Source: Cymbidium sinense (taxonomy: Eukaryota > Streptophyta > Magnoliopsida > Asparagales > Orchidaceae). From it: DNA of 64,000 nucleotides. The notes under the pieces are model-generated. The model was not told where the DNA came from and ran no database searches. It saw only the letters and a program-made list of their open reading frames with translations. Positions 35,874-48,368 of the stretch are shown piece after piece. Within the stretch, counting starts at the first letter, position 1; each line of letters begins with the position of its first letter. Where the stretch lies: NCBI GenBank assembly GCA_021442155.1, contig CM038222.1, forward strand, positions 56,802,266 to 56,866,265, written 5' to 3'. The translations under genes and the position numbers were made by a program.

Positions 35874-37751
35874 CTAATGAAGCAAATCTATTTTTGAAGG
35901 ATGAACGGAACCAGATGCAACAACAAAATCAGTAAAACCTAACATGCAATCAAAAGGAGATGAAAATGATGACTCTCTTTGTAGTTGTGAAGACTCAAGT
36001 GCAGTTGCTATTGCTGAACTAGAACTAACATTGTTAGAAACATATTGATTATAAGTCTCCAAAATAACTACTTCAACCTCTTTAATTTTGAAATCTATCT
36101 CTGAAGGTGAGTATATCTTTGGAAATGTAAAATTTATAAACTTCATCTTTAAGCTGGATCTAACTACTACAAGACATTAATTGCATTCTCCCGTACTTAT
36201 GAAATTTAATTTTCATGGCATTTGCCATTTCTTAATATACTGGTTGATGAATTATTCCTCCATCAACAACTTCTTAACATGCATAACAGTAGGTAGAAAA
36301 ATATTTGTTGTAGGATATGTCGAACCAGAAATCATTTTCGTGACATTATGAAAAAAAATAAGAAACTTCCTAATAACCTCATACCTTTCTCAATCAAAAT
36401 CAGATGGCAACCACTTGTAATTGCTATCTCAGGCTGCATAATTGTGGAAAACACTATGAAAAATAAATGCAGATTCAAGCATAATGTATGTAGAATTCCA
36501 TCGTGTAGGAACATCAACAGATAAACCCTATGTAGTGGAAATCCCTAATTACTTCGCCACTTCAACAAACTTATGTAATCTAGCATGAGACTTTTTAAGA
36601 TATTTTATTGACTCCCTGATTTGATAAATAATATCCTGAATCTCCTTTAAACCATCTTGAACCATTATGTTCAAGATATGAGCACAACATCTCACATGGA
36701 AGAAATAGCCCATAAAATGTAACTTACCTCTTGATTGAAAATTAGATTTGAGAGCATTAGGGGCAACATCATTATTACTCGCATTATCCAATGTAATTGT
36801 GAAAACTTTATCCTGCAGATTCCACTCCAACAAGCATTCACATATTGCATCACAAATAAAAGTACCTGTGTGAGGTGGTTCAAGCTCAAAGAAATTGATA
36901 ATACGCTTGTGTAATTTCCAAGACTCATCAATATAATGAATTGTTAAGCACATGTACCCCACTATTTGATTAGAAGTCCAACAATCAGATGTTAATAAGA
37001 CAATAGGTATGCTTTTAAGATATGCCTTCAGCTTTCCTTTTTCTACTTCATAAACTTTCATGCAATCATTTTTTATAGTATTTCTAGAAACTCTTTCATA
37101 ATTTTGATTAAAGACCTTCAACAAAATATTGAACCAATTATGCTCAACCAACATAAAAGGATACTCATGCACAATTATCATTATTTTTCTAACCTGAAGA
37201 TGATCATAATTCTTTGGATCTGTGAAAATAGGAAGCTCAATTTCTGAACTAGCATAAGAAGGCATAAAATTTAATAATTTTGCCTTTTATCTGGCAACTC
37301 CACAACTTGTTTATTTTTAGCTTTGATCTTATCACACCCCTAACATGTCAGAAGTTGTGAAGTGGTGCTAGTCTTGGATTTATGAAATTTTCCATACCAT
37401 ATGCATTGTAAATAGGAAGCATTGACCTTTTAAAGTAGAAACAGCTTTAAAGTACTCCCAAATGTAGACTTCTTTTTCTAGTCTTCTTAGTAGGATTCCT
37501 CCAACATTACTATCAAATATAATTGCTTTTGAAGAACTAGGTTGTGAAGAAAGATTAGGATTTTCATTACTATTTTCATCCTCTATAGTAATCTCATTAC
37601 CATGATGCGCTTTGAGATAGATCAAAATTTGACATGGTAGTAGACTATATTGAAAAATGAATGTCAAAGCTAAAGGTACAATCCATATGCTACAAGTAAG
37701 AACATTAACATAATTTATTATCACATTTATAGAACTGGAGCAATTTGACAT
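35874..37751 (-). pseudogene. hAT transposase, RICESLEEPER-like, decayed
   Basis: Reading the minus strand from 37751: a Ser-rich acidic N-terminal part, then a BED-finger start VYIWEYFKAVSTLKGQC (near 37440-37400) without the rest of the finger. 37265-36549 is an open 238-codon block with the typical catalytic-domain sequences LLTSDCWTSNQIVGYMCLT, ELEPPHTGTFICDAI, TITLDNASNND and FHVRCCAHILNIMVQDGL. It continues as TRWNSTYIMLESA (about 36500) with stops, and a C-terminal piece at 36146-35874 (MKFINFTFPKIYS). I could not find the C-terminal dimerisation region, and at least three breaks exist, so it is not functional. It is the dominant recognisable gene of the hAT element. Confidence 0.85.
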
Positions 37752-38887
37752 ATATTAAGCATAAAAAGTCAACTTAAACATGAAACATGAGGCTTTTCTT
37801 CTTAATCCCACCAAAGCAAAACAGAATTAAATGAGAAGTCATTTACAAAACAACCTATTTTATTTGTTATTTTATTGTGTCAAATAAGTTGGTTTATCAT
37901 TTTTGGGTGTTTGAAGAATTTAAGCAATCATTGAGCTATGAAGGCATCATTGATTAGTTGATAAAATATTTCAAACTAAGCCCATTTTATAAGTAAAGCA
38001 GCCATCAATATTATTAAGATGTGAGCTTGTTTTACTGCATAAGACTATTTGACTATCTTTGTTGTTATTTTGAGATCAATCTACTTATATTCTCCTATTT
38101 TCTTAATCGTGCGGCCTGAGAGAAAACCCCACATGGAATATATATTATATACACACCATGCCATCAAATTTCAGTCACTTTATAAATTGGCAAGTTAATG
38201 CTTCATTAGAAAGAAATCAAATTCTCTATGATACATGTTAAAAATCTTGGCGATTATGAGAAATGACTACTTTCACTTGCTATTTTGAGAAATGACTACT
38301 TGTTTCTCTGATTCTTCATTCATGAGACCATTTGAAACTACTTATATAGCAATCGCCACAATATGACTACATTAAGACTTAAGAGTTGTCTTTTTTTAAA
38401 GGTGATGTTAAATCTTTTTAATATGAGATACAACTACTTGATCAAAGCTTATATCTTATTTTGGTCTGTTTCAACCGCATTTTCATTTTATTTATTGTTT
38501 CATTTATAAATACTAAATAAACCAAGAATACTTAATACTATACCAACTACATATAGATAGCAAACCCTAAAGGTCCTAAACTCCAAAATATGCACGATAT
38601 TACAAAATCAAACTAAGAAAATACACTTCAGCATTTCATTGCACATCGAAGAGTTGTAGAGTGTGAGCGGCGAGCCGTTCGTAAGCTGAAGTAGTTAAGG
38701 TTTTGGAATTATGTTAAGATTTAATAAAAAATCTCCTCAAATCTGAAAATTTGAATTGTTCATTTCAACAATTGAAAATTTTAAATTAATTTTAATTATT
38801 ATAATGTGTCTTAATTTATTTAATTTAAATATTATTAATTAAATTACTTATTCATGCAAATAAAAATTAATTAATAAATAATTTAAT

Positions 38888-38928
<41 letters not shown>

Positions 38929-39139
38929 ATTTTTATATAATTATTTATAAATATTTATTTATTTCGAGCATTATCGAGCCGAACACGAACGAACAAAAAA
39001 TTGTTCATGTTCGGCTCATTTATATATCGTGCCTAAAATAGTTGTTCTTGTTCAGCTTGCATAATTGACGAACGAAATGTAACACGATAAAACAATCCAA
39101 CACGAGCTGTTCGTGAACAACGAGTTTTTTTGATACCTA

Positions 39140-39690
39140 GTACCGGGTCGCAGAATGGGAACGAGCCATGAGGCGCAGGGAAGCGGTTAAGTCAAGTCAG
39201 AGGTTCTCATAGAGCTGTCGGATGGCTGGCTGATGGTGCGGCCAGATGGCAGGTTTTGGGTCATCTCGAAAGTGAAGATGGGTCTTATGCCGATCAGCGA
39301 GAATTAGGATGGGAGCGCGGGTGGCCGTTTTAATGGACGTATGGCTGCATGATTTGGCCGGCAGGAGACCAGTAGGGAAACACACGGAACGAAGGAAAAC
39401 CGAGAGGGAAGAAAATTTACCTTTTTCATGGGAGTTTTTTCTTGAACGTGACAGAGAGTCAGGAGAGAGAAATGGAGGAGAGAGAGGAGAGTGGGAGAGA
39501 ATGAGAAGGGAAGTTCCAGAATGGGGGGAGTTGTTATCTTTTTATTTTTTATTTTTTTTTTAATTTCCTTTTTCAGAAAACTAAAAATAGGGGGAACGGT
39601 TGAGCATGGGGGTAATTTGGGAATTTTTAAATAAATTTAAATTTATTAAATATTTTAAACGTGGATTTCACATCGATAAATTCACATAGT

Positions 39691-39738
<48 letters not shown>

Positions 39739-40533
39739 ATTTAGGATAATTCCATTTTTAACACATCCGTTTCGCGATGCCATTTGGTTCCAAATTGAGT
39801 CAATTTCAAAATGCACGCTTGCTTTCGCGATTTTCACGCGACTCATCCAAGTGAGAATGGTATCATTTGATAAATTTTGATGTTTCAAAGCCAGTGGCAT
39901 GATCAATTTCACGAACGAAGGTCATTTGATCCTTATCGATGCCTCCTGACCTCGATATATGTGCGGGCTTGTTGATGACTTGAGCGCTTGATTAATTGCT
40001 AATCAAGTCATCCAATATTTATACCCTGACCAAGTTCGACGTTCTAAACGTAATGGCGAAGTCCATTCATCAATCGGAGATCATTTGAGTTGATTTTGAT
40101 GACGTCTAGTACGTTTCAGTCTCGATGTGCACGCTGTGACATCAAGTCAATCGATATTTGCACAAACTCATCCGAATTGAGCATGGATAGTCTCATTTAA
40201 TAGATTTTGACGTTTCAAAGCTAACGACAGAATCCATTTTATGAATGGAGGTCAGTTGGTCCTCATCACAGCTTCCCAACTCTGATATGCACGTCGACAT
40301 ATTGATAGCTTGAGCGCTTAATCGATTGATCATTAGATTTTGCAATATTTATATTTTGACCAATTTTGACATTCTGAATGCGATGGTGAAGTCCGTTCAT
40401 CGATCGAAGGTCATTTCGACCATTTTCAGAGACATCGAGTGCATTTTGAGCCTCAATTTGCGTCACCTCCGAAGTCCGTTGAATTTGATTTGTGGGCTTA
40501 TCTTGATTTATGACACAAATGTGGGAATCAATA
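39140..40533 (-). mobile_element. Inverted LTR, right part, ending at the LTR 5' terminus
   Basis: It continues the inverted LTR after the hAT element: GC-rich segment (39145-39400), AG-rich complement of the CT segment (39400-39560), a (TA)n at 39694-39737, the inverted tandem array (39740-40470), then the complement of the LTR start (rc of TGTTGACCTCCATATGTGTG as about 40505-40533, ending TCAATA). Six bases later a plus-strand PBS begins. Confidence 0.8.
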
Positions 40534-43174
40534 GATGTGTTGCGAATCCACTAGGGATTGGATTCTCTTTCCATCTTTGGCTAGTCGAATTTGAGCTATA
40601 GTAGTAGTAAAGCATGATAAAAATTAAAATGTAAAATCAATTATCAATGAAACTAAATCTAAGCTAATTATGTCATTATGGCTAATCTGCTTGTTCTTTA
40701 TATCGATGAATCTTCAGAACACACTGTTCATCATGCAGCTAGGTCGCAGAGCTAACATCCATCTGGCTAATGCTATAATCATTACTGGAGATGTTTGAGC
40801 TACCATTCAATTTGGTAGTGTAGACTTCCCAACCATTGTTGTTGTAAATAATTCTCTACCTGAACCAACTGCATATTCTACACACCAACTTGTGCAATGG
40901 AGTAGGACTACTGGAATGGCTACTATTACTACTGAAATTCCTCGAAAGAAAACCTAACACTCAAAAGATTGGTGTTTCTGCGCCATGAAAAGAAGTAGCA
41001 GAAAGTTTCACATACCAGAATGTGGCAACTCTGCCAGTTAAACCTTTTGAACAAGGAAGGCATGATGTTGAAGCCTACTCTTCTGGAGGAAAACTAACTC
41101 AAAGGAAGCGGAGAAAAAAAAATGCTGAGTTGGAGCTCATCAGCTCTCACCTGGGTCATCTATTACATAACCAGAAGCAACAATCAGCTCCGACACTTTA
41201 GAAGAAATAACCTGAAACTCTATTTTTTTCAAGTATATAGAGTCCTAAAGGTTGTAAAATAAAAGGCCTTATGAAGAAAAGATATCAAATGCCAATTACT
41301 GAGAAGAGAATGCTTCATTACAAAAGTTACCATCAGTGGTAGTAAGAACTCATGGTCATTCTAAGGGAGCCCTGCATGGTGAACATCAGGGTGTGACATC
41401 TGAACCTCATGTCCAGGAATCCTCCGTCGAAAGGTCCCGACAAAAAGGAAAATAAATATAGAGGCCAAAGCTTCGAGAAGAAGTTGCGACGCAGAAGCTT
41501 CTTCACCTGGAAGTAATCTAACCCGAGATAGGGAAAGAGAATAGTAAACTACGTGCTTAATTGTCATTGTTCAAGTAGAAACTGTACAACCAGCTGTGAA
41601 CCAGAAGTGAGTGTTCCAACCCATAACATGTTTGACAACTTAAGATGAGTAAAGCGGAATAACTCTACTGGTCAAATCAAACAATCTTTATGGACCCAAC
41701 AACATTAAGTTCCAGCTTCTCCAGTGAGGAAACTCAAAATTGTGTATGCAAGAGTGCATAGGGTCCTCAAAGTTTCTAAGGAGAAATGACTGATAGAAGA
41801 AAAATATGAAGGTCACATCGGAGGCTGAGTGTTGCTTCAAAGAAACCTCCTCCTACAACCCTGACAAGATGTCTACTAATTCAAGTCCCGCACGGTGAGC
41901 ATCGATGCGTGACACTTGGACCACATGTCATCGAAAGGTCCCGGCAAATAGGTGAGCAAATTTGGAAGCAAAAATCAAGTCAAAAGAACTCGAGAAGACC
42001 AACCGAGTTGGAAAAATATCAACCTCTACATCAAGTCTGGACAGGATGGGTTCTAAAGGTCGAACTCAACAAGCCCACAAATGGCGAGTTGCTAACGCCT
42101 CTCACTCAACATGTTCGAAAAGGCCACGGAAAGAGCCCCTCACGGGCCGATGACAAAATCACAAACCCACTCTGATTAAGTCGGTCGAGTATTTTAAAGG
42201 TCAAACTCAACAAGCCCAAATATGGCTGGTTGTCGACGCCCTCACTCAACAAGTCAAAGAAAACGCCGCGGATAGAGCCCTTGTCACAATCCAATGACGA
42301 TAGTTGTTTAATCTCAGATCAAATCCAGCTTAGTGATTACAAGAAACTAGGATCTAAGAGATCTTTCTACTTGATCGATAGATCAAGATAATCTGAGGAA
42401 GTGCTCAATTCGGGGCTGCCTCAAATCAATCTTCATATTACATGCAAGGTGATATTTTAATCTATTTTCAAATGATCTGATCAAGCTCTAAGCACAGATC
42501 AAAGCCAATCTCCTCATCGAAATCCAAAGTAGAAATACTGAGAGGAAGCAATTCCATTTCAAACAAAGTCGATGGTAACTAAAAGAATTTTATAGTTATT
42601 ATAAAGAAGACACTAGACTAAAACTCAATATCAATTTATATGTTTGGGTCATCTCTTATGTACTCCAACAAATCCAAAAGCAATAAGCAGGGTTCATGGT
42701 GTGCATATACTCGACAAGTCAATAGACAAATCGTCGGCCCTTCATCAAGTGCATCAAGCTCAAAGCTAGGACAGAAGGAATTTTAAATCCGACCAAGCAC
42801 GGATAAACCAATTCCCCTGCGGAATCATTCATCAAATTAAATAAACCAATTCTTCCATCAAACCCAACCCAGCACAATGCTAAGGTTAGAGGAAACTCAA
42901 ATCTACAATGATATAAAAGAACGAGATCTTCAATAAAGCCATTAAAGCAGATAGTATATGGTGTAAGAACTCTTATCAATCGTAGTCGACAACAAATTGG
43001 TCAAGCTCATCATTTAGCATGCCCGAAAGGCAAAGATACTAATGACAAATCGGTCAAAGAAGACCACAATCAAAGTTGAAGTGATCCAAGTTCTATGGCC
43101 ACCCCCAAAGGGTCAACCATTTTTCAACAAACATGACTCGCTTCATGCGCGAATCACATTTATTGGGGGGCATT
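40534..43174 (+). mobile_element. Deleted (non-autonomous) interior, unit B copy
   Basis: It starts with spacer GATGTG and PBS TTGCGAATCCACTAGGGA (40540-40557; 15 of 18 matches to TGGCGACTCCACTGGGGA). The leader (40560-41965) matches 4795-6250. At about 41965 it jumps to the 3' untranslated region (equivalent of about 7300), so the integrase tail kept in unit A is also gone. It ends with polypurine tract ATTGGGGGGCATT just before the LTR at 43175. No functional pol remains. Confidence 0.75.
40733..40957 (+). pseudogene. Retrotransposon leader ORF with premature stop (unit B, deleted element)
   Basis: The frame reads MQLGRRANIHLANAIIITGD then a stop (TGA, at 40796-40798), then ATIQFGSVDFPTIVVV and on to the TAA at 40955-40957 in the same frame. 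It is the unit B partner of 4952-5218 and is interrupted by one nonsense codon only; length and frame are otherwise preserved. Confidence 0.5.
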
Positions 43175-43219
43175 TGTTGACCTCCATATGTGTGTCATAA
43201 GTCAAAGTCAAGCCTATAA

Positions 43220-44230
43220 ATCGAATTCAACCGACTGAGGTGATAAGCGAACGGTCAAAATGCAATATGTCACCAAAATGGAAAATGACCTTCGACGGTG
43301 AATGGACTTTGCCGTCGCGATAATGAAATTGATCAAAATATAAATATTACAAAATCTAACGAGCAATTGATTAAGCACTCGAGCTATTAAAGTGTCGACG
43401 TGCATATTAGATTCAGGAAGCTACGACAATGTCTAAATAATCTCTGTTCATGAAATTGATCATTCAATTAGACTCAAAACATCAAAACTATCAAATGAGA
43501 CCATCCACGCTCAAATCAGACCAGTCTGTACAAATGTCAAATGATTTGAAGTGACAACACACAAATCGAGGCCAAAATGCACTGGATGTCACTGAAAATG
43601 GTCGAAACGACCTCCGATCAATGAACGAACTTTGATCGCATTTAGAATGTTGAAATTAATTGAAATATAAATATTGCAAAGTCTAATGAGCAATTGATTA
43701 AGCGCTCGAGCTATCAAAGTGTCAACGTGCATATCAGAGTCGGGAGGCTATGATAATATCTGAATGACCTCCATTCAAGAATTTGATCATGTTGTTAGAC
43801 TCAAAATATTGAAAACTATCAAATGAGACTATTTGTACTCAAGATGGTGGTAAATGTTGAATGATCAAAGAGCGATCAAATTGAGGCCAAAATGCATGAT
43901 ATCACCAAAAGTTGAAACAACCGATCGGCGATCAACTTCACCATCGCGTAATGTCAAAACACGCCGAATATAAATAAGCACAACCGACGATCAACCAGTC
44001 AATGCGTCGCATATAGGGTTGGCACCGACAAATTAAACTACCTTCATTCATAAAATTGATCAAATATCAAAATCTATCAAGTAAGAGCTTATACTCAATT
44101 GACAAGATGCACAAAAATCGAAGAAATAAAGCGTGACGCACATTTTGAGCTAAATGACTCAATTTAACATCGACAAACCAAATCCTCGATCGTGAAACGG
44201 ACTGATGTTTCAAACATCTAATAACCTTAA
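43220..44230 (+). repeat. ~325-bp tandem array in LTR (unit B), about 3 units
   Basis: Same dimeric unit as at 8600-10030: landmarks GAGGCCAAAATGCACTGGA at about 43569 and GAGGCCAAAATGCATGATA at about 43887, plus a first unit shortened by deletions. The last unit is eroded. Confidence 0.8.
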
Positions 44231-44237
44231 ATTTATT

Positions 44238-44292
<55 letters not shown>

Positions 44293-45404
44293 ATTATCTA
44301 ATCACATCGGTGTAAAGCTCAATTTAAAGATGATTACTTAATTTAAAAATTAACTTAAAATCCCTAAATCCTGCTAACCCATGCTTAATCGTTCCCCAAA
44401 ATTTATTTAGTTTTGATCAACCGTAAAAAATAGAAAAAAAGGGAACAGTTCCTCTTCTCTTCTCCTCATTTTTTTCACGCTCTACACATATAAATTTTCT
44501 CTCTCTGCTCTCAATTTCTGCCACCCGCATCCCACCGAAAACCTGTGGTGCGCCACGCCCGATCCTCATTCCGCCATTCCCGCAACCCGCAAAATCGCGT
44601 CGCCGACCCATTTCTCTGGCTCACAAAGCAATCTCGCCGTCTCATGCAAAGCCTTCGCTCCGGCCCGCAGAATGCGCAATCCTGCACTCTAGCCCGCATT
44701 CCACGGCCCAATCCCATCGCCCTCCCATCTCTCGTAAAGCCTCTGTTGCACCCACGCGACCTCCACGCCGTCCAACTCCTATCGCACCGTTCCACTACCT
44801 CCGGCCCGCTCCGCAACCAAGCCCACCACTCCGTCCCACAGACTCACACCCGCGCTCTGACCCGCATCCGCTCGGCTCATCACGCGTGCCGTATCAACCC
44901 ACGGCCCGCCTGCAAGCGCCATTACGCGCACTCTGCCGCTCCCGCAAGCCCATCTAGCCTGCCGACCCGCTTTCACCGTTCAGATCTGCTGTCCAATCTC
45001 GCAAGCCAGCCCACCAGCCCGCACAAACCCGCCCCACAGTCAGCCCATTGTCGCTCTGTTCAAGGCTAGCTGCCCGCTGACTTCTTCCCAGATCCTCAAC
45101 CCGTCATTTCGCTTCACTATAACAAAGAACATCGTAGAGAATTCTTTTCTTTTAAGTTCACTCCGCTTTATCCTTCCAACCTTCACAGATTGAAGAATAT
45201 CGTCAAGAGAAATTCTTCTTTCGTCTAGACTTCGCTTTATTTTCCAACCTTCATTTCAATAAATCGGAAAATATCGCCAAGAGAGATTTCTTTCGATTTC
45301 CAAGCACTCTCGCTTAAATTTTCCATTTGAGCAAACCTTGCTCTTGCATACCCAATCTTGTTCAGAGCATCGAGCGCCAAAAATGATCAAACATGTGATT
45401 GAAT

Positions 45405-45406
<2 letters not shown>

Positions 45407-45473
<67 letters not shown>
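45407..45473. repeat. (TA)n microsatellite, 67 bp
   Basis: Same LTR site as 11031-11147, different length. Confidence 0.95.
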
Positions 45474-45475
<2 letters not shown>

Positions 45476-47510
45476 AGATTTGAAGAGTTTGCTCAAGACA
45501 AGAGATGATAAAATATCGTGGTGTCGCAAGACACGCCGTTATGCTCAAGAGGACATCGAGTAAGCCAACACCATTAGATGTCGCCCCCCTACGAAATGTC
45601 GCAAATTTCATATAATTTCTAGACTTAGAAAAAATGGGGGGGAATATATATTGCATTTGTATGTCTTCTTTCAGGTTTGAAGGCATCGTCGTGCTCAAGA
45701 GGGCGCGATAAAATAAAAATCAACATGTGTCGCAAGACATGCTCATACGCCTCGACGAGAGAAAGCAAAATACTACCCTCACACGGATGACGCCGGGAGG
45801 TCCAAATTTAGACTAAAATTCAAAACTTAAATAAATTCAAATGGAAATTGCCTAAACTTAAGTCAAACAAAAGCATATATGACAAATATGAAGATAAATG
45901 TTAATTCAAAGAAAAATAGGGGAAGAGCTTTTAAAGAAAATTTTGGAAAGAATAGACACTCATTTAAAATGCAAGTGAAATTTGGGGAGGCTAATATTAA
46001 ACTCACAAACTCTGATTATGATTCTCTATGGCTTAAATCGAAATAATGAGTGAGTTATCTTTTCTTGTAAATTCCTCAAAACTAAACAAGCTCTAATTGG
46101 AATTTAGGGAGACTAATACTAGACTTATAACAAACTTGCAGTAAACTTAAAGTCTAAAGATGAATCCAAATTGGGTTTAATAACTCTCATGCGAATAGGG
46201 ATGTAATTACTATGCTAGCTAATAAGCATGGGTAGAGCTAAAGCAATAAATACTGAAATCGGCATAACTTATCAAAAGTGATGTAAATTGAACATAATTA
46301 AGTTGGGAGAATTGCAAAAACTCAATAAGTAAACTAAGTGCAAGTAAAATTTTAAACTATAATCTAAATTAAAATGACTTATTCGCCACTGGATCTGCAA
46401 CTCTTTGTACAAACAGATAGAATGCGATAATAAATCAAAATCTAAAAATAATATAGGACTTCCTTCGATCAAAAATTAAGGAATTTCATTCTAATTATGA
46501 ATTCTAAAATCAACGAAGCTACTAATTAAGTGAAATTATCAAAAACTATAAATTCTTGCATATGCTTGAACATAGAGATTTCAAGTGCAAATTTTAATGT
46601 CTAAAAAAGGCTAAACAGGCTAAACTTGAAATAAAAATTAAAATATGAAATCAATCTCGTAATTCAAACATAAAATTACCTAAAATTACAATACACCCGC
46701 ATGGGCCCTGACACTACGTTGAATGCTAAATTAAAGTGTCTAGGATGTCGCTGTGGTTGCTTCCCGCTTTAGTCTGGGATCGTCCGTTAACAAAACCTAA
46801 AAACTTATAATAAAAGTTTCAAATTAGTAAAATATCTAATAAACTGATTCTGTCAGGTGATAATAAATCTAATTCTCTATTAGTAGCTAAACAGAGTTGA
46901 CAGTATCTAAAGCTCTTAAACATATTCAAATTAATCAATTTTTTAAATCAAATTAAGTAGCAATCTAAAACTACTTAAATGAAACTCTATCATTAAAAAC
47001 TTAAATCAAATTCCATCCATCCACCTTCCACAAATATTTATCGGGGATGATAAATTAAGAAAACTCTAGCTCACAAAGGAGCCAATGTCAAATCAAGTGA
47101 TATATTCACTCAATCAATCTCAATGCCGAAGGATGCTTTCCTCTCACGCATGGTTTGGCTGGCTCCATAAATGAAGTCAATGATGTGATTTGGCTCAGCT
47201 CCATTATATTACGATCACTAGTCATATGGTCCCAATGGCTCTACCCTTGAGTTGTGAATCATGGTATACTTGATGGGAAAATATCCCTCATCGTAAGGTA
47301 GACTTAAGATTGTTCCCAAGACAAACACCACCCCGTGTCTACAAGGATTTCTTAGATGATGTAACCCATGGATCGAGCAAGGATCTTATGTTGGGTCGAC
47401 CTCCTCGACTAAGTAGACCAGGATCATGTTGGGATGAGAACCATGGATCTAGATCACACGCCATCATCCCCAACCATCTGGGCTAAATGATGAATTTCAT
47501 AATCTAAATT

Positions 47511-48107
47511 CTAAAACTCCACATGTCGCTACTATATGACACACATTAAGTGATCTAACCCTTTTAATTAAAAGTTCTCTATCACTCACTAAGATGGGTA
47601 ATTAACTATAGGGGCTTGCACCTATAGGAAACCTAGAACCAGATCTGAAGTCCTCACCAAATGAGCAAAAAATCTCTGGGTAGTGTCTTAACTACCATTC
47701 CATCTGCCTTCTGAAAATTACACTGACACTTCAAATCATTCTCTCTTCAATTCAATCATTCAATTATCGATGAAATTTCATAGATTGAGACTCGATGACC
47801 TTTGATAGATTTTAGAGCCCACATCTAAAACTCTACATGTCGCTACTATAGCTTTATCTAGATCTAATGACTAGCCTTAATAGAAAGTTCTCTCTCACTT
47901 ACTGGGAGGGGTAATTAACTATAGAGGCTTATGCCTATAGGAAACTTGGAACCAGATCTAAAGTCCTCACCAAACGAGGGAGAAATCTCTGGGTAGTGTC
48001 TTATCTACTATTCCATCTGCCTTCTAAAAATTACACTAACACTTTAAATCACACTCTTCAATTCAATAAATTATCGAGAGCTCGATGGCAAATTTTCGGA
48101 GCCCACA
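47511..48107 (+). repeat. Tandem duplication of the LTR 3' end (unit B)
   Basis: Two copies, 47511-47823 and about 47828-48107, each ending in AGCCCACA, as in the partner LTR at 13230-13814. Confidence 0.85.
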
Positions 48108-48113
48108 AATTTT

Positions 48114-48131
48114 TGGCGACTCCACTGGGGA
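48114..48131 (+). other. Primer binding site, tRNA-Arg type
   Basis: TGGCGACTCCACTGGGGA, six bases after the LTR terminus; one base differs from the PBS at 13821-13838. Confidence 0.85.
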
Positions 48132-48368
48132 AAGGATTCTCTTTCCATCTTTGGCTAGTCATATATGTGTTATAGTAGTAGTAATATTTTTGAAAATTCA
48201 AAATAAAATAGTGATTTAAGTGTGTGATAAATTCAATATGAGGCTCTATGTAGAATGAATCATTTCATAGAGTATATCTTTATTACACCTTATCTTGTTC
48301 TGTAGTACCTCTGCATCTTGAAAGTATGGGGTGAAATAATAATCCCCATCTTTCACTCTTGTACAGAA

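Larger units (their letters stand above)
34448..39139 (-). mobile_element. 4.7-kb hAT transposon inserted in inverted LTR
   Basis: The inverted LTR breaks at 34447 and resumes at 39140. The left end reads TAGGGTGTAAACGAGGCC and the reverse complement of the right end TAGGTATCAAAAAAACTCG. Both ends have dense GCTCGTT / TGTTCG subterminal motifs (34470-34620 and 38960-39125). A decayed hAT transposase lies on the minus strand in the middle. The 8-bp flanks (GCAGGCCG and GTACCGGG) do not match, so the target duplication is degraded or the ends are a few bases off. Inner inverted repeats flank the transposase (see 35301-35750). Confidence 0.8.
43175..48107 (+). mobile_element. LTR, unit B partner of 8549-13814 (4.93 kb)
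   Basis: TGTTGACCTCC start after a polypurine tract, GAGCCCACA end, six bases before the PBS. It keeps the C-rich segment (44516-45060) that is mostly lost at 10500-10640. It contains a tandem array (43220-44230), (TA)n at about 44243-44291 and 45407-45473, and the duplicated 3' end (47511-48107). Many deletions of a few bases relative to unit A occur, clustered at 43860-44220 and 47100-47480. Confidence 0.85.

Noticed and set aside
36332..36517. Separate small gene
   Set aside because: It is a frame of the hAT transposase region (TRWNSTYIMLESA reads in a neighbouring frame), not an independent ORF.
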